Shown one piece after another: positions 41,849 through 54,637 of a stretch of 64,000 nt of DNA. The translations under genes were made by a program, and so were the position numbers. The notes beneath the pieces are model-generated. The model saw only the letters and a list, made by a program, of their open reading frames with translations. It was not told the DNA's origin and searched no databases. The first letter of the stretch is position 1, and each line of letters starts with the position of its first letter. Origin of the DNA: Venturia oleaginea (lineage: Eukaryota > Ascomycota > Dothideomycetes > Venturiales > Venturiaceae); NCBI GenBank assembly GCA_013176395.1, contig JABMLP010000004.1:62001-126000 (forward strand), read 5' to 3'.

Positions 41849-44800
41849 ATGGATCCTCCACCACCACCGCCCGAGATGTCGGATGCGGAACGAGTGAGCT
41901 TGATTCCCCAGCTAATATATCCATGGTTAACCTCGACCAGATTCGCGCCCGACGCCTCGCAAAGCTAGGTGCTAACTCGAACAGCAGCGAACGCCCTTCA
42001 CCTTCCTCGACCTCAAAGCCGTCCTCAGCAGCTCCTTCGCCGTCTCAAACCCCACAATCCCTCACACATCACGCTGAATCGAAGCCGGCCGCCCCACAGC
42101 AGTCAGTACCCTCGCCACACATTGCAGCCAAACCTTCAGCTCCCAGCTCTGGAGGCATACGAATACATGCCGGCGCCGCCGGTACCGAACCCAGCTCGAA
42201 GCGAAACAAAGTAGGCGGAGCTGTGTCGATAGAGACTTGGGAGCATCGAACGATATGCAGCATATTCCGAATCACTTTGGATGAGGAGCAGAAGACGGAC
42301 ACTGCTGGTGCCCGGCTGAACTGCCTACCCGGCGTGCGGTCAGATCTCGAGGCCGAGTCTGCTGAGCTACGGATTAGCAAGAACAATCTAGATCAAGCTC
42401 TGGTTGAGGCTGGATCTAATGCTGCAGAAGGCAAATGCTTCCCATACTTATTGGCATGCTGGAAGCGTGTCATGCGTCAAATCCGAGGACCAGCGAAGCG
42501 GGATGACCCAACCGGCGAGAAGATGACCATATTGCAAGAGGTCAAGCGGATATGTATGAGCTACTGCATTTTTGCCGTCACGATGCCTGAGATGTTTGGA
42601 GAAGAACCTTCAGCGAGCAATCCGATCACCGATGCTTTGTTACGGGACTCGGATTGTGACGCAGGAATCTGCCCGGACTTCCTCAAAGAAGCTACTGAGC
42701 GATTCGCGGAAGACGATGGCATCAGAGAGGCGCTTGTTCAGGCCGTGGAACAACTGAGTCGAGACGCTTCGAAGAAGACAATGAACGATAGCTTCAAGCC
42801 GCACGTTCAAGCGCTTCGCAATTGCGTCCGATACGTGCCCTTGGTGGAAGCACTCACCCAGTCACCTACGTTTCTCCTGGATGGTATTCCAGCAGAACAG
42901 ATTGAGAATCATACTTTTCTCGGCCCGTTCTTCGCGCTTTCACCGTTGCATGCTGATGTCGCTGCTAATTACTTCATGGGCGCACATGCAAGAGACGAGG
43001 CCTTCATTCACCAATCGCAAAACGCTTTGCAGATGACCTTACGAGCACATCAAGAGGAGCTGCTTGATATCACAAATTGCATCATTAAATCGGCGAAAGA
43101 GCCACGTGAGAGGATGCTTGACTGGTTTGCTATGACTGTCAACAAGAATCACAAGCGACGGGCTATGAATGTGGACGATCGCAAAGTTTCCAGCGACGGC
43201 TTTATGGTCAATGTTACAGTAAGTTGTGGCCACTCCTTTGAGGATCCTGGACTAAAATCTGCAGGCGATTCTGGACCGCCTCTGCGAGCCATTTATGGAT
43301 GTTTCATATACCAAGTTAGACAAGATTGACCCTGCCTATCTCCGCCGCTCTCCTCGCGTTGTGATTGAAGACGAAACGAAAATCAATGCCGATCAAAAGA
43401 CCTCGGACGAGTTCTACGCCCAGCCTGCAGGTGGAACGAACAACTTTATTTCAGAAGTATTTTTCTTGACAGTTGCTGCACATCACTATGGCACCGAAGC
43501 CGCAGAAACGAAGTTGTTGGAAATCAAACGTCGCATGAAAAATCTCGAGAAGCAGCTGAAAGAGTTTGAAGAAGAGCGACCAAAGTTTGCCCATAGTCCT
43601 CAACAGCTTGCTATGTTTGAAGCTGCCATGAAGAAGTACAAGGATCGACTAGACAATGACAAATGTCGCGTACACGCTATCAATGGAGTCTTGCTTGATG
43701 ATGTCGCGCAACAACGCTCAATGCAGCTAATGCGGTACATCATAGTATGGTTGTTGAGATTGGTAGCTCCAGGATCCCAATATCCCAAGGGCCAGCTCAC
43801 ATTACCGTTGCCGGAAAAGCAACCTAAAGTATTCTCATGTCTTCCTGAGTACTTTATTGAGGACATCGTGGACAACTTCAAGTTTGTGACCGGCAACCTG
43901 CCTTGGATCATCACCTCAACACAATGCGACGAGCTATTGACGATGTGCATAACCTTCTTGCGCAGCTCTGATTACATCAAGAACCCTGGTCTCAAGTCTG
44001 GCCTGGTGCAGATTCTGTACTACGGCGTATTACCGTACTCCCGAAAGCCGAAAGGCGTCCTCGGAGACCTCTTAAATTCCTCGAAATTTGCCCTTGAGAA
44101 CTTGTTCCACGCTTTGATGCAGATTTATATCGAATGCGAAGTAACGGGCACTCACACTCAATTTTACGACAAGTTCAACGTTCGGTACGAAATTTTTCAA
44201 GTCATCCGATGCATTTGGACGAATTCAGTGTACCGGCAGAACCTCGAGATCGAGTCAAGAGTCAATCACGCCTTCTTTGTCCAGTTCGTCAACTTGACGC
44301 TCAACGACGTAACCTTCTTACTTGATGAGTCATTTGGCGCCTTTAAATGTATCCATGCTCTGCAAAAAGAGCTTGAGGGACCAGAGGCGGCGCTTCTAGA
44401 TGAGACCAAGAAGCAAGAGAAGGAAGAATTACTCGAGGACAACCAGAGGAAAGCTAAGAGCTGGATGTCCTTGACCAACGAGACAATCAGCATGCTCAAG
44501 ATGTTTACCGAGGCTCTTGCTGATGCCTTTACCAGTCCTGAAATTGTCCAGCGTTTGGCAGATATGTTGGACTACAATCTCGAATCCTTGGTTGGCCCAA
44601 AGCAGAAGGACTTGAAGGTACGCGATCCTCAGCAGTACAAGTTCACTCCACTGCTTTTACTGAGCGATATCATGTCGGTCTATCTCAACTTGAAAGATAA
44701 GCCTGCCTTCCATTTAGCTGTGGCTCGTGATAAACGCTCGTACAAGTACGGGACGCTGAAACATGCCACGGAAATCATGGCCAAGTCAGGCGCTGCTCAG

Positions 44801-45262
44801 AAGAGCCCCGAAGAGCTTAAGCAATTCTTGAAACTCGCTGACGATATCGAAACCACCAAGTTGAGCGAGGAGGCGGAAGAAGATTGGCTTGGAGAAATTC
44901 CGGACGAGTTCTTAGACCCCCTTCTTGCAACGCTTATGGAAGATCCTGTTATCTTGCCTATTAGCAGGACGGTCATTGACCGGAGCACTATCCGGCAACA
45001 TCTTCTGAGCGATCCCCACGACCCTTTCAATCGAACGGATTTGAAATTGGAGGACGTCATTCCCGATATCGAGACAAAGGCGAAGATTGAGGCGTTTCGA
45101 GCGGAGGCTAGGGGACGTGCTATAGCAGCTATTCAGGCAAAGAAGGAGAGCGACGCTGCTGAGGCTATGGATGTTGAGACGGCTGAAGTCCCTGCGGAAT
45201 CTTTGGTGGAGACGAATGCTCCTGAGACAGAGCCGGCGGATGTGGTAATGGAGGAGTCTTAG
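41849..45262 (+). CDS. UFD2: Ubiquitin conjugation factor E4 (U-box)
   Basis: Model: exons 41849-41893, 41941-43218 and 43265-45262, total 1106 residues. The first intron (47 bp, GTGAGC...CCAG) joins MDPPPPPPEMSDAER to IRARRLAKLG, the usual Ufd2 start. The second (46 bp, GTAAGT...GCAG) joins FMVNVT to AILDRLCEPFMD. An unspliced frame from the ATG at 41761 is open but lacks this fit. Residues about 230-970 form the Ufd2 core. The C-terminal U-box (about 985-1055) begins IPDEFLDPLLATLMEDPVIL and binds E2 enzymes. The protein extends ubiquitin chains on pre-ubiquitylated proteins, working with Cdc48 in the UFD and ERAD pathways. The tail after the U-box is acidic. No defects seen. Confidence 0.95.
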
Positions 45263-46726
45263 ATCCGCAGGATGAGACATGATTCGGAAGTTTTGTTATG
45301 CTATGATGCGAAGGGTTCTGTTGCGGATTTGTCCGAGGCTTTCTTTGCATTGTCTGTTTTTGTGTGTACGGACTCACTGAGATAGATTATGAAATATCCA
45401 ATTCGTTTGTTGCTTTTATCCATTGGCTCTTTTCAATGGAATGTTCCGGTTGCTTCATCATGCGTGTTTGATACAACTTCAATGTTTGTTCTCGATATTT
45501 CTTTCTGTCAGATAGATGGATTCTTCGTTCGGAGGAAATAGTAACTTATTAGTAAATCTTCCCCCCTCCCCTTTTCTATCATTCTCCTTCTCTTCTTCCT
45601 ACTTGTTCTTCTCGATCCGCTTTAATGGTTTTGTCGGTTTTATCTATTTCCTTGTTGAGCATTGAATTCATGATTTGCTAGTCGGGGGAGTGGGATAAAG
45701 AAGAGAGAAATAGAGATGATATAGATAGAGATAGGGAGGGAAGAGCGGAGGTATTAGAGATGGGGGAGGTAAGAGTGAGGATATTAGAGATGGGAAGGTA
45801 AAAGGTAAGAGGGAAGCCTTTAGTAAGAGGAAAGGAAGAAGGGAAAGAGGGCAGGTAAGAAATAGTATATATAACCCTATATTTATTGCCTTGATAAATC
45901 AAACCCTCTCCTAATCTACATATTTATGCATGGTTTTTAGGATATACTGATTGTCATCTCATTTCACAAATTTTAGTTTTTGGGTTGGGTTCGAGGGTTG
46001 ATCTGGCTTTTGGGTGTATTGGGTGTGGGAATTGGAATGGGTAGGATGGAATAGGAGAGGATAGGGTAGGGGAGATGAATAAGGATAATAATAGAAGATA
46101 GGTTGTGGATATGGGATAAGTAAGGAGATGGTGTAGTGGATTGTGGACTGAAAAGGAAAGGGAAAGGGGAAAAGGTTGGAGAGGTAAAGGTAGATAGATC
46201 CTCTACTAATCGGCTAGATTGAATAGATCAAGGCAAGGAGAATCCAAACAAGCCTATGTTCAGAATAAGGACAGGACAGGACAAAAAAGACGAGCTAGCA
46301 TACGAGAGTTAAAAACACTCAAGTAGTCCACACGAGATTGATTCTCTACCCTACATATTCCCACACATCAGCCCCTCCTTGTTTACAAAGTCCCATCCCA
46401 CCAAACTATCCACATCCACATCCACATCCTATCCATACATCGCATCGTATTATATAAAAATCACAGTCATACCAATTTAATCCCCTGCTGTATACATGAA
46501 TATCGTAACGTGTTCTTCCTGAAAGAAGTAGGTCGAAAGAAAAGTGGGATACAAGAAAGTAGTCATACCATGCCGTAGCTGAGAGGGAGGAGGGGTATAT
46601 ATATCATACCTCCCGCCACGAGCTCAAAAATGAAGAATCAACATCAAAACATCCGCCCTCATCTGTACCACAATAAATCATCACCAAACACAACCAACCC
46701 ATAGAGCCGACCGAACCAGCACAAGA
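45263..46726. other. Intergenic region between convergent UFD2 and BUD6
   Basis: 1.46 kb with no gene seen. It should hold the 3' ends of both neighbours. The plus strand is strongly purine-rich from about 45,685 to 45,860 (GGGAGG, AAGAGAGAA, AGATAGAGATAGG phrases) and again near 46,030-46,190. Low-complexity T/C-rich stretches lie at 45,555-45,610. Confidence 0.6.
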
Positions 46727-49700
46727 TCAATCCTTCGCCGACGTCTCAGGCGGCTCCCCAACAACCTCTTCTGATTCTTTAGCCCCCTCATCACTATTGG
46801 TATTACTCTCCTCCACAACCGGTGGTGGCGGCGCACTGGGCGTTATCCCATTCTGTCGTTCATAATATTCCCTCCTCGCCCTCTCGTCTCTCGCTTTCCG
46901 TAATCTCTCCGCTTCTTCCACACCACCCGTCTTCTTGAGTTTGCCCTCCTCCACAAAAGATGCCACCTCTTTGGTGAACTCCCCCTCCTTTCTCGACTCA
47001 AGTTCCTTTTGTCGATTGCGTTCAGCGCGGGCAATGGCTTCGAGACGAGATTCGTGATCGACTTGGAGACCTTTGACTTCGCCTAAAACGCTATCTTTTG
47101 CTTTTCTCGGGTCGAGAGATTGGTCGATAGAATTGAGGGTGACCATTCGTCCACCCGAAACATTGCGGGATCCCTTGCCATCAGCTGGTTCGAGATTCTG
47201 CTGTTTGCATGCTTCCTCGACTAATCGGAAAGTACTCTCCGCATCCTCCAAATCGGCCGTCAGGTCCGTGACCAGCATCTCCGACTCTTGAACAGCGGCC
47301 TTGTCATCGCAAACCTGTTGCAATTCTTGTTTCCAGACCTTGATCCACATTGGCTTCTCCTTTGCCAAAAAGCCCTCGAGTCGTTTCACCTCCGTAGCCG
47401 CATTGGCCAGATCCTTAGCCACCTGCTCCAATTGGCGAGGCAAAGGACGAACACCGCGTGTGACGACGTCTTTCCTCAGGTCCTCAATGGAGTCCTGGAT
47501 TTCGTCCACGCGTTCGAAAGCAGCTGTCTGGTCTTTGTGAAGAGTATCATAAAGTCCCTTTCTTGACATATGCACGACCACTTTCGCCACTGATACTTGG
47601 GAGTGCCACTTTGAGAGCCACAGATTTGACAGAAGCGGCTTTGGTGCGGACTGCAGCCATGGAAGCTTCGACGTCAGATGTGAAGGAAGAGTATGTTTGT
47701 CGCATTATGGCCAAATCACGGCGCAGGGTTTGAATCTCTGAGAGCTGATCCAGACCTGAAATATTCGATGTGGAGGGCGCGAGACCTCGTTGGCCATTCG
47801 TACTTGGCGTAGAAGCTACAGAGTGGGTTGGTGCGACCAAAATGCTGGCAATCTCTTTAGCAGACTCTGTTTGTCGTTCGCTGACGAGTTGGATAGCGCC
47901 TTGTTGATCATCGATCGAGGTCTTGATGCCCTCCACCACTCGTCGAAGGCTGGAGAGACCATCATCAATGTGCCGCTTGACTTCATCCAAGGGCTCCACA
48001 TTCAAGACGAGCACGGTGTTGTTCTTGATATCGCTGAGATCTTCGAGCTCATATCGGACGCCTGACAGGTTGTCCTGGATGTAAATTTCGGGCAAATCAA
48101 TGCCTTCGCTGTGTGTATTCCATGCGAACTTGTCGATAAAAGCTAGCTGAATGCGGCCCACTGATAAATCATTGTATCCGTCTTCCAGTATGATCTTCTT
48201 CACCTTGCTCTTGTATTGCAGAAATAACGTCAACGGTTTCCCGGGTTGCGGTGAGTCTTCGTTGTTCAACGTCGTCTCGATCTGAGGCGGAGGCGTGGCT
48301 GTTTGTGCTCTGCGGGAGATTCGACGCTGGGGTATTGTTGCAGGGGCAGAGAGAACAGATTCTCCAGTAAAGCTAGGCTCATCTATTGGACCAGCAAGTA
48401 CTGCGCTCATACGCGGCCGTTCCGTGCCATCTTTTTCAAAGTATGAAGCAAGCTTGTCCTCCGGGGTTTTGACATTGGGGCTCCCTGGTTCCACAATTTC
48501 AGGAGCTTGACTGGAAGGCTTGGGGCTCTCTTCTGCTATCCGACTCGACACCGTCCGTGTCGGCGATGTTTCACCGATCAACTTTCTCTCTGTCTTTGTT
48601 CGATTGTATTGCGTCGACCCTCTTTGCCGAACAGCCTGTATCGATTCACGGACTTCGCGTCCTCGATTTGGTACTGGAGAGTTTTGGGTTGGTATCATGG
48701 GTATGCCATTTGCTGCGCCTCCTAGCTGTTGCTTGATTTGGTATGTGGAAAATCGTCTTGAAGCTCTCCTTTCCAGATCACCACCCCGTTGTAAGGCCAG
48801 CAGTGCGTCTTGTTTCGGTGGAGGCGGAGGAGGATGAGGGAAGTTGTGGGCGGCTCCACCATGTGGTGGTGGTTGAGGCCCCGAAGGAATAGTGTCTTCG
48901 GCTGGATACGGCGCTATTATTGGCATGTCTTGCGCCGTGGTACTTGACATGGTGGAATTCGAGGACTGCAATGTGCTCTGGCTGTCGTAGCGATCAATGC
49001 TATAGTTGGGAGATGTTCTTCCTTCGTTTCTGGACGACGTCCGCGGCGGCAGTTCTGGACCAGTGGGTAGATCTCGACTCGTTGCTCTTTGTACTGACTG
49101 CCGAGACAGTCCACTTGTTTGTCGTGAGGGTATCTGTGAATCTGATATAGGGGTGTCTCCCAACACATCAATAGAAGCTTGCCTGGTGGGTACATTTGAT
49201 CCTGACGTGCGCTCCGTCTCTCTGGCAGCCCTCGCGCGTAGCTTCGCTTGCTTTTTCTTGAGACCTTGGAGTAGATTTATTATGATGTCGCGTATCCTGG
49301 GGAGAAACCTATCCAAGCTGGCTTGTGATGCCTCCTGACTTAATGTGTCCTCCAAGATTCCTCTTAGTAAGTCTGGGACTGGGCCAAGGTCTCCAGTATC
49401 GACGCCGATGGCGTTGAATGCCCGACAGGCGATGTTGAATTCATATCCCAACCGCACGTACACGTCCGAGACCTCTCCCTCGGTGGCGGTACCGCGGGAC
49501 CATTGGGTGAGAGTCTCTAGGAGGAGTTTTGTCGCGACAAGGAGGTGGGTGACGCTCTTCTCGATCTGGTGGAGCTGCTGACTTGGCTGGTACATGTCAG
49601 GGTATGGTTTTGATGGCGGCGGGGGATTTGAACTTACATTTTGTCTCCGCGAGCCTGCGGAGCGGCCGGAGCCTGAAGACGCTCTGATGTCGCTCTGGGT

Positions 49701-49808
49701 GGATGGAGCGCTGTCCATGGTGCTCTCTCCTGAGGACAGACCAACACCCGAGTCTACGAGGTTGACGCGCTTCAGAGAAGGCTGTTGTTGAGAGAGGGAC
49801 GTCTGCAT
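46727..49808 (-). CDS. BUD6: Bud6/Aip3 actin-interacting protein (one apparent frameshift)
   Basis: Minus strand, start at 49808 (MQTSLSQQQPSLKRV), stop at 46727. A 51-bp intron (49587-49637; GTAAGT donor, CCAG acceptor) is in frame, so both forms stay open. The AIP3 domain follows (EIEKS-type start HQIEKSVTHLLVATKLLLET, SDVYVRLGYEFNIACRAF), then a long disordered proline- and serine-rich middle and the conserved C-terminal coiled-coil half (EDLRKDVVTRGVRPLPRQLE), about 1009 residues in all. Bud6 binds actin and activates formins at polarity sites. Between SGRAYVKKG and YDTLHKD the frame changes at a GGG (47556-47558). One base fewer there, or a +1 shift at the following TGA, restores the family sequence. 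No intron fits. Confidence 0.9.
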
Positions 49809-51009
49809 TCTTTCGAGTCGGCATGCACTCCGTTCTGTGACGTCTCGGGTCCTGTGCTGTCTGGGATGGACGGGGTGATGAGTCGCTGGCCTTCTCACGA
49901 TGCGTCCATCTCTCCCTTGGCGACTCAGACGAAACACAAGGCAGAGAGTTTGTATGCACTGGTTTGTATATAGCGGACGACGACCTGCAGTAGTCGAAAT
50001 AAAATGACAGGCTAGATGCTGCACATGCCCGCTGTAAAGTATCCATTCCACCACCTGCGTTGTTCCATTCTACTTCCATTCCAAGTCTACTATGGTACAA
50101 GTTCCGCATTCCCCCTTTTCGTGCAGGTGATTCCTAGAGCAGCGCTAGCATGGGAATCTCACATTGATATTGAGAAGTCATGCCACCTTAGTACTATGTA
50201 AGTATGTATTAATAGTGTGGTAAGCTCAAGTCAGTGGATTGGTGGATGTGAGAAAGCGTGGAAGCTTGTTTAGACCTAGCCAGTGCCAGCCTCATCGTGA
50301 GCGGGCGAAGCTAGAAAAACGTGCCATCCGAACTGCCCAGCACTGACCACGGTTGAAACAAAAAGGAGCGAGGAGGCTTGATATAGATACCTCCGCACCC
50401 TCCTTGTATTTACATGTGGAGGTACCCGAGAACAGACGCGGTACCTGTGACCAGACGCTTGAACCGCTGTCGAGAAGTTGTAGCTATCAAAACCGGTGTC
50501 AGAATACGTACAATTCATCATGCTCAGAGGAGGATGCTATTAGCGCAGAGACAAAAGTAGCTACCTCTAGGTATGGAGTAGTCAGTATAGCACTATAATG
50601 CCGCGAGAAGACGTTCGAACGGACGAGTGTTGGGTTGCTTGAACTCAATTTCTGCTTTCGAGAAGAGACCTCACTGCGTGACCTTGAGTCCATGATGTAT
50701 ATACATCACCCACCCCGCTGATACAAAATTAAAACATGTACGATAATAACCCATCGCCTGTGCAACCCTCTACTGCCAAGCACCACTAATGGCATCTAGC
50801 GATGAACTCCCCGTCCGCTTAGCTTCTATCGTCTAGCTTTTACTGCTTTGAACAACAACCCCAATTCTCCCCATCTTACATCCCGCAGTTCGATTGCCAT
50901 CTCGTTCTGTCAATTCTCTCCCGACCCTCGAATTGCTATTGCTATACGCGGTCAGCGAAAACAACGAGGACGGACTATACCGGCAACGGCCCGAATTGAG
51001 GTTCCACTC
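49809..51009. other. Divergent upstream region of BUD6 and PBP1
   Basis: 1.2 kb between two divergently read genes. No extra gene is supported. An open minus-strand frame reaches upstream of the BUD6 start to 50054 but begins with a non-ATG codon and shows no family similarity. The PBP1-proximal part (50,830-51,009) is pyrimidine-rich, typical of fungal 5' leaders. Confidence 0.55.
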
Positions 51010-54000
51010 ATGGTCTCCTCGACCTCTACTAATCTCAACCTCACGAGCTCCATCACTTCCACCAATGCAAGTGCGAACAAGACTACGGCCAGAATGAATA
51101 CCAGTGCTAAGGCGCTCAATGCGCAGGAACAGAAGTAAGTCGACGTCACGTCTTGTCCAACCCAAGCGCTCTCTCGTCCCAGCGCCTCGTGTGTCCTACC
51201 TAACCACCCTCCACCTCGTTCACTACAGCTTCCACCAAAGCTGTCGCTGTGCACTTCAAACTCCCATTAACCTCCGATCGCGCACACACGTTTCCTAATC
51301 ACTTCAGCAGGAAATCCGCTCCGGCTAATGCTTGGGCTTCCGGTGTCAACCCCATCACCCAGCGAAGCACCGTGACTGCATCAAACGGCACCTCAGCCTC
51401 AAAAACCAACATGTCCTCCAAAGGTCTCCCAACCTCGCCGAAAGACGCCATTGGCCCCCAAAAGACGCCTGCCAACAATTTGGCCTTTTTGGCTGCAAAT
51501 ATGAAGGTATGTCTGTTGTCCTGTCGCGTGAATAATCCCCATCTTCGGCCTTGTCAACTCATGGTATATCACTGGAGCTCTCTCCGAACTCGACCGCCAT
51601 GGATAAATCTAATCTGCGTCTTTTGCTAGGGCCTGAATGCCACGCTCATGCACAAGAACGGCGATCGTTACTCTGGAATATTCTCCTCCCTTGGTGACAA
51701 GGGCTACACAATCAAAATGGCCAAGAAGACATCTTCGTCGGGCAAACAGTCCAATGGTGTGACTGGAGAGGAAGTCGGAGAAGGTGACGACCGCTCTTTG
51801 ACACTCTCGACAACCGACGTGGTTGATCTGAAGGTTGATGGCGTGCGCCTCGACAAGTCGCAAGGCAGAGCACAGAATGGTAAGCAATGCGGCCGCAATG
51901 ATCCACCCGACCTTATATTGATGCTTCGATCATAGGAATATCTTCAAATTTCCGAACCGACACAGACATTTCATCTGGCCGTGCAGTGCGTGAGCGCGAC
52001 CTCAAAAAATGGGAGGGAGCATCCGACTCTAATGTGAACATGTCCCTAAGCGGCAATCTAGATGGCTGGGACCAGTTCGCTGCTCATAAGCAGATGACTG
52101 GTAAAGACAGCACTTACGATGAGAACAACTATACCACCAAGCTGGACACGTCCGCTCCAGACTTCAAAGAGAAGATGGCCCATGCCTCGAAGATCGCTCG
52201 GGAGATCGAAACCTCCTCCACAAATAATGCCCATCAGGCAGAAGAGCGTGGACAGATAAACATTAGAGACGATGACATTGACGAAGAGGCCAAGTAAGTC
52301 AATTGAACCCCACCTAACGTTCAAAATGCTGACCCATCCCAGGTACAGTGGAGTTCAGCGCAGCTTCCAGCCTCTGGCTTCGGGACAGCCTAACCGATAT
52401 ACACCGCCAGCACGACGTGCACCTGGTGGCCCACCTCCTCCCGCCGATGCCACGACCCTTGATGACCCGGCCATCATATCTTCATCACGACCACAGAGCG
52501 CAGCACCGAGCAAGGCACAAGCCCCCGCTGCCACGAAACCATCAGAGCCAGCCTCCACAAGCACACCTGTGCTGAAGGAGCCCTCAGCCACCACTGCTCC
52601 TAGCACAACTGAGAAAGCCACAATGTCGATACCCCCAATTAAATCTTTCGCAAGCACGCAGGCATCAAGCACCCGTCCTCTGCCCAAGGAAGGCAGTGCA
52701 ACTGAGACAGTGGAGAAGGATGTTTTCACAGCCTTCAAGCATTTTTCTGCCACCGAGAAAATGCGGATCCAAGACGTTCACCGGGTTGCAGCGAGACGGG
52801 ACAAAGCGGTAAAGCTCAATGACTTGAAGAAGTTCGCCGAGAACTTCAAGCTGAACACTGAAGTCCCGTCAGATTTGATCCCTATACTGACAAAGGATAA
52901 GGACAAGCAGCAGGCCATTATGGACAGAGCAAAGAAGAATATCGGCGAGACCAAGGCCGCGACCCCACCACGCACGACCACTACTGCGCCAGCGGACTCG
53001 AAAACCGCCAAACCAGCTGTGAACCGTCCTGACTCCGGTGTCACCTCTCCCCAAGCTCCGAGTGACAGACAGAACCAACAGCGATCACGACCAAGCCAGT
53101 CCAACTTTAACTCGAACCTGGGCCGTAATGCGCAAGCTCACATGCAACAGCTGCAACAGCAGCAACAGCAGATGGGTGGAATGTCAGCACGTCCTAGTGG
53201 CCCAGGCAATCTCGGTCAGCGCCTTCAGCAGAACCAGAACCAGAACCAGCGCCAGCATCTTGCAAACCAGCATCACCAGATGCCTCCTCACGATCCTCGC
53301 ATGCCACCTGCAGGTCCATCAAGTGGAGTGCATAGTCCTAACGGTAGCTCCACAAAATGGAATCCTACCGCGAGCTTCACACCGAATCCAAACACCCGCC
53401 CATTCCTTCCCAACGCCAACCCAAGCAGTGGCTCGAGCCCAGTGCGGGACCAAGCTGTCCGACCCCCACCACCCGCGGAGAAAAAGTCTAGACAGGGTAA
53501 TCTATTCGAAGGCCGTACAGAAGGTAGGAAAGGACCTATTCCAGTCTCTGACCGCGTCTCCTTGAAAACCTTCAATCCCATCACCCGAGTGGAGAAGGAG
53601 GTTAAGGATGCTGTTGCGAAGGAGGCTAACAGACCTACCTGGGCTGACAACGGTGGTATCCCGCCGGCGTACAAGACCCTACCAAGATGGGAGGTGTCCA
53701 AGGAAATGGTTGGAAAGGAGTTGAACGACGTTTTTGAGCCTGCTAGGAAGCCATCAATTTCGCCCCCACATTCGATAATGCCAAATCAACCGCCATTCCA
53801 AGGTCAGATTGGATCATTTCCTCAAACACAACATGGCGGTCCGATACAGCATGGCCAGACTCCACAGCACACGCCTCGCCATCAGCCTGCGCAGTTGATC
53901 CATGGCGGCCCTGGAACGCCACGTTACGACGATAACCACGCGCCTCAAATGAGATACACCCACTCAAACTCGTCCTTCCAAGCCCCAGCTCAGCATATGC

Positions 54001-54637
54001 AGCAATATACTCCCTTCGGTAATCAAGTTGGACAACCCGCCGCCTTCTATCCTACTCAAGGTTTCCAGCCCGGCGGCCATGGAATGGTGAATCGACAAGG
54101 TTCGCAACAGGGTCAACAGTTCTACCCTCAGCAGCCACAAAGTGGTCGCATGGTGCCCGTACAACCAGTTGCGCAGTTCCCAATCAATGCCCGATGATGT
54201 ACGCGGGGCCAGGCCAAGTATACCATCCCGGCAATGGCATGCCTCACCAAGCACCCAATGGCTATGGCAGTCCTCATGGCGTTCCAATGATGCAGCAAAA
54301 TTCCCAGCAAGGCCACGTCCAGCCGGGAATGCCCATCTTTATGTCACCAGGAACAATGTATACTCAGGGAGGTCCAAGTACGTTCAATTCATTCCTTCTG
54401 TCTATTTTCCCAGGCTAACCTTTTTACCTAGTCCCACAAATGCGAGGTGGAGTCGGCTATCAACAGGTTCATCAACCGCACTACGGCAACAGTCCTGGAC
54501 AATTTCATGGCCAACCACACCGTCCCACACCCAGCGGCAGCTACGCTCCACCGAACATGATGCCAGGTGCACCTCCACAGGGCATGGTCTCAAATGGCGC
54601 CCCAATCGCATCTGAGAACGTCGATGATGGCAAGTGA
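51010..54637 (+). CDS. PBP1: Pbp1/ataxin-2 homologue (one apparent frameshift near the C-terminus)
   Basis: Exons: 51010-51134, 51311-51506, 51630-51879, 51936-52293, then 52343 onward. All introns have GTAAGT/GTATGT-like donors and keep the frame. The Sm-like ataxin domain starts near residue 108 (GLNATLMHKNGDRYSGIF). LsmAD lies about 205-290 (ISSNFRTDTDIS, DGWDQFAAHKQMTG, NYTTKLDTSAP). The rest is low-complexity, rich in P, Q, N and G. Pbp1 binds Pab1 and acts in polyadenylation, stress granules and TORC1 control. In the main frame the protein stops at 54195-54197 (927 residues). Family-like sequence (CPMMYAGPGQVYHPG, then MRGGVGYQQ after an intron at 54378-54431) continues in the -1 frame to 54637. 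One base missing near 54180 would explain this. Confidence 0.9.

Noticed and set aside
49809..50054. N-terminal extension of BUD6 to 50054.
   Set aside because: The upstream codons lack family similarity, and the conserved protein is complete from the ATG at 49808.
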